64,000 bases of DNA from Vandiemenella viatica (lineage: Eukaryota > Arthropoda > Insecta > Orthoptera > Morabidae): the NCBI GenBank assembly GCA_031002005.1, contig CM061920.1:105211447-105275446 (forward strand), given 5' to 3'. This document shows positions 56,556 to 64,000 of the stretch, piece after piece. The notes below the pieces were generated by a model. That model did no database searches. It saw nothing but the letters and a program-made list of their open reading frames with translations, and was not told where the DNA came from. Within the stretch, counting starts at the first letter, position 1. The number at the start of each line of letters is the position of its first letter. The position numbers were made by a program, and so were the translations under genes.

Positions 56556-56839
56556 TTGGGATTTCTATACTAGACCTGTCAGATGGCCGAAAATCTAAGT
56601 GTGTCTTGTATGAACAGATATTTCACGGTAGGGGTCTGCCCGGTGTTCCACTGAATGAAAAGATTTCGGCACAGGTGCCGAACATGAATGGTTTTCACGG
56701 AATGCGTTCCATGACGACGCATGTTCAAAAAGCAGCATGCCGCAACTTAAGCGTGAAGTATTTTCATTTCAAGGTTGGAAAAATAAGAGCTCAATGCCGT
56801 GATTTCGCCCTTCTGAGGTTGAGAGGGACGATGGTGTGA
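56507..56839 (+). CDS. Unrecognised 110-aa ORF
   Basis: An ATG at 56507 opens a 110-codon frame with a hydrophobic patch (TCVIGISILDL) near the start and a basic end (VGKIRAQCRDFALLRLRG). It overlaps the previous ORF by 49 bp in another frame. I do not recognise it. It may be a scrambled remainder of a gag or env region, or chance. Confidence 0.3.
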   Translation: MDLQYIHFIQTAKTCVIGISILDLSDGRKSKCVLYEQIFHGRGLPGVPLNEKISAQVPNMNGFHGMRSMTTHVQKAACRNLSVKYFHFKVGKIRAQCRDFALLRLRGTMV

Positions 56840-59225
56840 AAATCGTTTCCAGACGATTAAAGTCAACTCATAATCAGCAGACTTATTATGCTTTCTCGAT
56901 GGAATTGACACTGATGTGAGTTTAAAGATACCTTGTTGTTTGTATTGGTTGTAAATATGGCCCTTAATTAAGACTTAAGCAGGTAGTATAGTGGATTTAA
57001 GTACAATAGTCTATTCTGTAAACGGTAGTTTTTGTAAGAAAATCGTGTACACACATTCAAGATGAAATGCGTGAGTTCTGATGAAGAAGTAATGAGAATT
57101 CACGTAAGTTTTGCTGACCTGACTGACTTCGCTACCGCTGTTAAATACTGAAAAAAAAGATCGGAATATAAAAGTTGGGATAAAGAAGAAGTAATGTCTT
57201 GATAGGCTACGAAAACGCTACATCCTGTAAAATAATCTCCTTATAAATAATGCGCTTCAAGTGGCGTGGGAATGAAAACCAAAAGTGTTCATCTGCATGA
57301 AAGAGAATAATCTAGCGGCCAAATTCAGAATTAAATATGACGATAAGGTTGTGAACGAAATGTCGCTCGCGGGAGTAACCAATACATATAAGATGGTTTT
57401 TTTCAATGAAAAGAGAACTTCCTTTTGTTTACGTAGTGTGTCGGAGAGAGGTACGGCGTCAGAAAGGCGCAGATGTGTTATGTGCAGATAGGCTGAAGTG
57501 GGAACTGAGTGTCTACAGCTGTCTTCTAATGTGGCAAATAAGTCCACCTCATTAAGCTGGGCAGCTCAATCCCTGGAATAGCCAAAAAGCGGCAGAAGTG
57601 GATTGTCGCTTTAATTAAATAAAGAACAGCCTCTCGCAGAACAGTGACTTGTAAACTAAGAAAAGGAAGCAATCAATTGTTAAAATTCATGATTATCTTA
57701 TGTTCCTGAAGTTCTGGTAATTACTCCCATGAAGATGTAAATGAAAAAGGGGAACACCAATGTGAGTTCGAGAAAAACAAGATCGTAAGTTTAAACATCA
57801 CCATCTCCATATGAAAGGCCGCTTAGATGAGTAAAATGTCCCACTACACGCACTTATATTGTTTCCCAAGGATGTTCGGTTCAAAAGGATTGGTGAAATG
57901 CTGAAGTAGTGTAATGTTAAAATCAGCAAAATTATAGCAGTGACAAAAAGTTAAGCAGGCTACTGAGGATATGGAATGCCGAGAAGAAACAGGAGAAAGT
58001 AGCTTGTTGCGAATCTGGGAATGTCAGCTGGGGCGGATGTTGTCCCTGACAGCAGGGGGGTCAGCAGTGTTTGTGTGAACTTCTCGGAATAGGGGAACCA
58101 GCAGGTAGACTAATCCCCTTGTGTTTTGAGTGGAGTTAGAGCTCGGCAGGTGTGTGTCCTTGACTTTGTTCTGGGTGAATGGACGGGATGAGATGACTAT
58201 TTGTTTGTGAAGAGGCAACTACCTTCGCATATTAATGCTTGTTTGAAGTTTTGTCTTTAATACTGTTGTATGGTAAATAGATGAGTCGTGTTAGTAAATG
58301 CTGTTAGATTCGAAGTATGTGTACGAATGTTGTGATTTGTACATCATCTGTCTTATGTGTAATTGTTTTGTTAGCATGAGTTTTGTTACTCTTTTACGCT
58401 GTGTATATATTAGAGGACATTGATTAATATTATTCCCCTATAGTCTGATGTAATTATGTTCTAAGAAACTGGAGCATTAAGTTTAGATTTTATGTGATTG
58501 AGTGGCACTGATTGATATTGCCACGTGTTTTCATCTGTAATTGTATTATGTGTGAAGGTGTATGGGAATTATGGAGGGTTATCTTTTATTCTGTATGGGA
58601 GATTAATGTTTTGGAAATTTTAAGTTCATAACGATTCCTCAGAGCTCCATGTTCTCAATTAATATTTTGGAATAGTAGAAAATGCATATATTATAGGTTA
58701 AGAACAATAGGTACTGAAAGACTTCAGCTGTGTAGAGGAAGAGTTGTGGAGGGACACCTCACGTAATAATGTCCACAGTTTCTTATTTTTGATGGACCTG
58801 TAACGTTTAGAGACATTCCATTGTTAATCTATAGTGAGTGCTTATGACACACTATCATAAGTACTGTGAACAATTGTTTTTTTATTTTTAGTGTTGTATA
58901 TTTTTTTATGTTGTGTGTATAATGTATAATGATAGATTAAGGCTGGACCCTGCTGTTATGTGGATGGTACACTTTGGATGGCTGATGCATTGGGGAGTTT
59001 TGCACACGAAGCGAGTTGTATTGTAAACATTCACAGTTTGGCGCCTTTAACGTGTCCTCGCATGACATTTCCGCAGGGGAATTTTGTTTGAAAATGGGTG
59101 AAGTTTATAAATATCTTATGAAATTGTAAGTTTGTAGGGTTTTGTGGCTTTGTAAATCAAGGGTATTGCTATCAAGAGGGCAGGAACTGAACTGTGAACA
59201 AAGTTGCAGAGAAGACTTTATAAGC
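56840..59225 (+). other. Non-coding interior of the RT-less element
   Basis: No open frame over 100 codons and no polymerase motif. The short 68-aa (57285-57491) and 96-aa minus (57257-57547) frames have no resemblance. From about 58200 the plus strand is rich in T and G and poor in C. Confidence 0.5.
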
Positions 59226-59253
59226 AAATTTAAATTCCATGGAATTTAAATTT
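59226..59253. repeat. 28-bp perfect palindrome
   Basis: Centred on CCATGG with AAATTTAAATT arms. It lies 20 bp before the 3' LTR, where a polypurine tract is expected. Confidence 0.9.
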
Positions 59254-59273
59254 TGGTGGGTTGTTTGGCAAGC

Positions 59274-59914
59274 TGTAATAAGTCGCGTTCCCAAAGCGAG
59301 GCTGTGTGCACCTATCGAGGGAGGGCTATTTTTCTGCGAGCGGAAGCCGCGAGCCCGTTCGTTAAACCACCCGCTGCTCTGTGGACAATAACAGCAGGGA
59401 CAGCCGACCTACAGACAATAGTGACCCGCCACTCGGATATTCTTGTATGCTGTTTCATGGAATGCTGCTCGGAGGGGGAGTGGAGACGGGACACTGCTGG
59501 ACTGTGTGTGGAACTGAGTGGACGTGTGGTCGGTCTACCGCCATCCTCTGAGCGTCTGAGGTGCGGATAACGTCGCCGGCAGTGCACACGGTAAAGTGAT
59601 TCAGACAATGCGACATGGTTGCAACATATCAAGAGCCCGAAAAATACCCCTGAGAAGCCAGAGACTTGTTTGAGAAAGCCAACTGAGCTAGCCATCAGCA
59701 AATCAATTCACATGTAAAATTGGATGTCTTTCAATTTGTAGAATAAATTCATGTCTTTTGTTACCCATCTTTCATATTCTTGTAACCCCTGAGACATGTC
59801 ATGTGCGAGGCTTAATATTGATATATTGATAGAGAAAGATAGAAATGTTTCAATTGCTGACGCCATACAGGGTGTCTAAAAAGTAAAGCCCCCCCCCCCC
59901 AAAAGAGATTTACA
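59274..59914 (+). repeat. 3' LTR of the RT-less element
   Basis: Matches 54250-54893 by eye except that the C-rich run near its end is uninterrupted (13 C from 59889) and the terminus is TTTACA rather than TATTACA. AATAAA at 59742-59747. Confidence 0.85.
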
Positions 59915-60487
59915 AGCATTTGACTCTTCTCCGTGGATAGGTAATACAAACATTGTCACTCTGACGCACGGGAAAAATACATGGTGGAGGTAGATATCAG
60001 CTTTCCGTCTCTGTCCTTCGACTTGCATGCGGAAGTCTTTTGATAGTAGGTCAAATGAACCTGAGGAAACTTTGAACAACGGTCGTTGCCTCCACTGGGA
60101 TTTGTATTTCCGGGTGTTCTTAGCCACATCACCGAGTGAGCAGTTCGACTCAGATAAATTTTCGTGTTTACATCCGTATAAGTACATTCGTGTTTTGCAA
60201 AAAAGAAGACTGTACAAAGTAAATTTTGAATTTTTTATTTAAAAACTTACATCGATTTTTGTAATACTCAGGATTATTGCGATAGATTTCGAAGGGTTCA
60301 GCACTTTCACATTATACAAACAAAGACAAAAGTATTGACCCTTTGTGAACACAAATAGAATTTCTTTTTCTAGGTTTTGAATAGAAAGCATTCTATCATA
60401 ATCCGAGTTTCAATTTAGATTCGTAAATAGCTGCTCACCCAAGCACAAAGAAAATTTTAGTCTTGTATAGATGTATCTTCAGTAAAT
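59915..60487. other. Nothing identified
   Basis: Unassigned DNA. A 113-aa minus frame (59876-60217) begins outside, spans the LTR boundary and has no domain. Confidence 0.45.
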
Positions 60488-60690
60488 CGAGCGTAGTTGG
60501 ATGAGCGGTAACGCTCTTTCACCGTATTCGGGAGGACGTGGTTTCGAATTCTCATCCGGCCAACATGATTTCGGTTTTCCGTGATTTCCCAAAATCACTC
60601 CAGGCTAATACCGGGATGGCTCCTTGTGTCCACTCCTTTCCTGATTTCCCTCGATGTCGACGAGACGTAAAGCCATAAGGATAAGCTCTT
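60488..60690 (+). mobile_element. tRNA-derived SINE (family B), second copy
   Basis: A-box-like TAGTTGGATGAGCGG at 60494-60508 and B-box-like GGTTTCGAATTC at 60540-60551. The body has CGGTTTTCCGTGATTTCCC, AATCACTCCAGGC and GACGTAAAGCCATAA, paralleling 16480-16705. Several substitutions separate the two. Confidence 0.75.
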
Positions 60691-61433
60691 TTCAGTAAGG
60701 TATTTAAAAAATACCTTGCAGGAAAGGAGTATAAAATTACTTAAATTTTAAGAAAATCGTTTTGAAGATTATTTACCGCTCGAAAACAAATCTTAACTGC
60801 TCAAAGGGTTTATTGAGACGATTTACCATTCACTTGAAACCCAAAAGCGAATTATAACCACTTATAATTACAGAGTCTGATCAATGTGGAGACTGAAGTG
60901 AAATGTCCGCATTGTTCTGTGGCGAACAGGAACTGCCACAAAATCGATCACTTGCTGCGGGGCTTAACATTCTATATATGTGCTTTTTTCACTGCTTCAG
61001 TGACACTACTGAGTTTTTGACGCCTTCAAAGCATAGCTACTATTGACGAATCACGTAAGCCAATCAAATATGGCATGTTGGTCTGACAGTTTCATGACCA
61101 TTGTTGCTAAATGTGCTTGACAGGAGATCCGCAGAACCACAGTCAGATCCGATATTTTTACGGGGGCTTAAAGTGACCTTCAGATCTGGCAAAGATTTGT
61201 TTTGTTCTTAACAAAGAAGGATAGGACAGTCCATGGTTCGCATTCCTCGTATACCACTAAATGTAGATCCACTATGTACAATTTTATTTTATTTACACTT
61301 ACATTGTAAATGAAAGTCTAACTGTGATGCCAGGGAAAATGGATTTATCTGTAGCAGAGATAAACCTCATTCGTTTAAATTTATTTGTTGCTTATTGTTT
61401 ATTTACGACCACAAGATGCAGAAATTACTTTAA
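60691..61433. other. Nothing identified
   Basis: AT-rich DNA without supported features. Confidence 0.45.
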
Positions 61434-61882
61434 GGAGCGTATCCAGGATCAGATCTAGGGGGGGGTAAGATTTGAACTAGGGGAGGGGACAACTCCTACT
61501 GGTGTTGACGAGTGGGGTGGGGAACTGAAACATGACGATTTCTTACATAATGAAACTCAAACCTATTGAGGAACTATTTTTATTATTGATTAACATAGTA
61601 ATCCAACCACTAAATCTAAGGACCTACTATGTAGTTAAGAACGTAACTCAATTAGAGCATTTTATGTAAACATTAATAGTATCGGATTCTCAGAAAAATT
61701 TTCACTTACTCATGGTATTCTTTCACGAAATTTTGATGCACACTCGTCAGGCATAATCCAGTCAATCTTTCCTCTCTCATAGTGCTCTTAAGCTAGTTCT
61801 TCATTCGTACTGAAGGTAACTTGATTTTTCTTCTAGGGGGTGCAGCAGCTCCCCCCCCCCCTGTTCCTCACTGGATACGCCC
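61434..61882. mobile_element. Probable DNA-transposon relic with GGAGCGTATCCAG ends
   Basis: Left GGAGCGTATCCAG (61434-61446) and right end (reverse complement) GGGCGTATCCAG (61871-61882) form an inverted repeat with G-rich runs just inside (GGGGGGGG at about 61459; C-run at about 61850). No coding and no clear target duplication, so superfamily is uncertain. Confidence 0.5.
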
Positions 61883-62588
61883 ATGAAAATAACCTAAAAA
61901 TTTGTTTGATAGAAGATAGCAGACACGGAAGTTTATTAAAGTTCAGAAAATGTTTATTCGAAACGTAGGTAATCACGAAATATTCAATCAAATAATAAAT
62001 AGTTATTCGTTTTGTAAATTATACTTTATTTAGAAACTGTTTCATTACAATAAAATGAATCCTATCCAAATATTCCCAGAAGCTAATTAGATTAAGTCTT
62101 CTCGCATCACCAAAAATATGAATAAAAAAGGTAATGATTGATTGTTATTCGTTTTTTTAGAAACTTTGACAGAACAAATTTCCAGTTCCATCATAGGTGT
62201 TACCTGCCATTTTTGACGGGTGTTAAATCTAGTTCTGAAAATAATCACAACGCACTTGTGGTGTTCCAAAGTACGGAGAAGGGTGTAGCTTAATCGGAAG
62301 TCCTCTCTTCTTGTGCTACGAAGACCACTGGATCATATTCGGCCTCAGTTAGGAAGGCTTCATTTAATTTTTGTGCTACTCTAGTGAATTCCTTATTGTG
62401 AGAGTATTTGTGTACTGTGAAATAAATAAAAAAAATATGATCCTGTTGATTCCTTAAGTTGTTAGGCGCCAGAAGAAAAAAAGGGACCCTATCTTTAAAC
62501 TTTACAAACCATAACTTTTCGTTTTTGAAAACTCCGATGTCATGAAATGTCAAAATCAAAATGTATTCGGAGTCCAATGTTGAGTTAA
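61883..62588. other. Nothing identified
   Basis: AT-rich DNA to the assembly gap. A 95-aa minus frame (62290-62577) has no recognised domain and a phenylalanine-rich look. Confidence 0.4.
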
Positions 62589-63588
62589 NNNNNNNNNNNN
62601 NNNNNNNNNNNNNNNNNNNNNNNNNNNNNNNNNNNNNNNNNNNNNNNNNNNNNNNNNNNNNNNNNNNNNNNNNNNNNNNNNNNNNNNNNNNNNNNNNNNN
62701 NNNNNNNNNNNNNNNNNNNNNNNNNNNNNNNNNNNNNNNNNNNNNNNNNNNNNNNNNNNNNNNNNNNNNNNNNNNNNNNNNNNNNNNNNNNNNNNNNNNN
62801 NNNNNNNNNNNNNNNNNNNNNNNNNNNNNNNNNNNNNNNNNNNNNNNNNNNNNNNNNNNNNNNNNNNNNNNNNNNNNNNNNNNNNNNNNNNNNNNNNNNN
62901 NNNNNNNNNNNNNNNNNNNNNNNNNNNNNNNNNNNNNNNNNNNNNNNNNNNNNNNNNNNNNNNNNNNNNNNNNNNNNNNNNNNNNNNNNNNNNNNNNNNN
63001 NNNNNNNNNNNNNNNNNNNNNNNNNNNNNNNNNNNNNNNNNNNNNNNNNNNNNNNNNNNNNNNNNNNNNNNNNNNNNNNNNNNNNNNNNNNNNNNNNNNN
63101 NNNNNNNNNNNNNNNNNNNNNNNNNNNNNNNNNNNNNNNNNNNNNNNNNNNNNNNNNNNNNNNNNNNNNNNNNNNNNNNNNNNNNNNNNNNNNNNNNNNN
63201 NNNNNNNNNNNNNNNNNNNNNNNNNNNNNNNNNNNNNNNNNNNNNNNNNNNNNNNNNNNNNNNNNNNNNNNNNNNNNNNNNNNNNNNNNNNNNNNNNNNN
63301 NNNNNNNNNNNNNNNNNNNNNNNNNNNNNNNNNNNNNNNNNNNNNNNNNNNNNNNNNNNNNNNNNNNNNNNNNNNNNNNNNNNNNNNNNNNNNNNNNNNN
63401 NNNNNNNNNNNNNNNNNNNNNNNNNNNNNNNNNNNNNNNNNNNNNNNNNNNNNNNNNNNNNNNNNNNNNNNNNNNNNNNNNNNNNNNNNNNNNNNNNNNN
63501 NNNNNNNNNNNNNNNNNNNNNNNNNNNNNNNNNNNNNNNNNNNNNNNNNNNNNNNNNNNNNNNNNNNNNNNNNNNNNNNNNNNNNNNN
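62589..63588. other. Assembly gap, 1000 N
   Basis: Exactly 1000 undetermined bases; the round number suggests a gap of unknown or placeholder size. Frames reported across it are artefacts. Confidence 0.98.
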
Positions 63589-63606
63589 AGAGAGAGAGAG
63601 AGAGAG
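63589..63606. repeat. (AG)n microsatellite at the gap edge
   Basis: Nine AG units directly after the gap; the repeat probably extends into the gap and caused it. Confidence 0.9.
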
Positions 63607-64000
63607 TCATCGACATTTCCCTTTCCTTGCCAACAAATCTCTAGATCCATTTGTGAGCAAAGGCCTCTACCATCTTTCTATGATAGGACTATTTACTGTA
63701 ACTCCAGTTAACAAAAGAAATGGTGTGCAGGGGGAGAGGGGAAATAGTATGTGGCTGATGGAATGGGAAACGTGAAGACCATATGAAACCTGTTATCACA
63801 AGGATTGAACCTGAGCCAGCATCGTGTCCAGTTTGGCAGCCATAACATGCTCGTCAATCTGACTGGTTCAGCTCGAGATATATGAACAAGATTAAGAATT
63901 CTTGTCTTTATTTCGTTCCGCCTAAGCAGTTCATAAAACTTATTAGCAAGAAATTACACCACTGTAGACAGGTCACCATTCTTATTAATTGTAGGCATAA
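63607..64000. other. Possible SINE remnant, otherwise nothing
   Basis: In reverse, CAGGTTCAATCCTTG at about 63803-63817 resembles a B box, with a GCTGCCAAACTGG-like stretch upstream, but no clear A box or body match. Too weak to call as an element. Confidence 0.25.

Larger units (their letters stand above)
54250..59914 (+). mobile_element. Young non-autonomous LTR retrotransposon without RT, 5.67 kb
   Basis: Two direct repeats of about 640 bp, identical by eye except at a C-rich run and the last bases, flank a 4.4-kb interior. A tRNA-Lys-type primer site lies two bases after the first. The interior has a coiled-coil Gag-like ORF and an unrecognised 110-aa ORF, but no protease, RT, RNase H or integrase motif in any frame. 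Long T/G-rich, C-poor stretches occupy 55000-55800 and 58200-59200. It therefore resembles a large retrotransposon derivative mobilised in trans. No clear target duplication was found: an (AT)n run adjoins the left end. No polypurine tract is obvious. Confidence 0.8.

Noticed and set aside
62556..63775. Long open frames across the N block
   Set aside because: They are made of undetermined bases and carry no information.
63803..63817. B-box-like sequence near the window end
   Set aside because: No A box, no shared SINE body, and next to a gap.

Overview
The window looks like AT-rich, gene-poor nuclear DNA from an arthropod, most likely an insect. I could not support a single host protein-coding gene, rRNA or tRNA gene. 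Nearly everything recognisable is transposable-element sequence of very different ages. The mix (I-like LINE, CR1/L2-like LINE with a GTAGAT-rich 3' tail, several tRNA-derived SINEs, hAT, PIF/Harbinger, mariner, Ty3/gypsy) resembles orthopteroid (polyneopteran) insects. That placement is inference from recalled families, not proof.

Layout. 0-17 kb: old decayed elements. They are a LINE tail (608-825), a hAT-type non-autonomous element with a perfect 8-bp target duplication (2389-2872), a tRNA-derived SINE (5449-5745), a 992-bp PIF/Harbinger element with TAA duplications and a broken transposase (6623-7614), a decayed LINE (7920-9845), a second hAT-type element (13102-13755) holding a 34-bp-arm hairpin, more SINEs, and a jockey-like reverse-transcriptase relic (15720-16412). 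17.4-23.9 kb: a full-length I-clade-like LINE bounded by a target duplication, with two ORFs, CCHC fingers, endonuclease, RT and RNase H. Three frame breaks interrupt it. 24.6-27.7 kb: an old hAT with a decayed ZMYM1-like transposase on the minus strand. 32.9-33.6 kb: an internally deleted mariner. 35-39 kb: two LINE relics. 42-46 kb: a GC-rich block, microsatellite, irregular repeat array, SINE, a 456-bp foldback element, a small 15-bp-stem hairpin, and two LINE fragments.

46475-51762 is a very young Ty3/gypsy (Mag-like) LTR retrotransposon. It has two 444-bp LTRs identical by eye, a CAAAC duplication, a primer-binding site, and a polypurine tract. Its gag-pol is complete apart from two frame breaks. 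54250-59914 is a second young LTR element: ~640-bp LTRs and a lysine-tRNA-type primer site, but no visible protease, RT or integrase. It carries only a coiled-coil Gag-like ORF and an unrecognised 110-aa ORF, and a 28-bp perfect palindrome sits where a polypurine tract would be expected. This is the least familiar object in the window. 62589-63588 is a 1000-N assembly gap.

Scattered GC-rich, high-complexity blocks (about 3.4, 5.9, 14.6, 39.8 and 42.5 kb) and two motif-rich AT blocks (30.6 and 33.8 kb) are not explained by the elements. They may be conserved non-coding DNA of distant host genes. The genes here do not form a pathway: autonomous elements encode their own copying machinery, while SINEs, foldback elements and the RT-less LTR element would depend on enzymes supplied from elsewhere.
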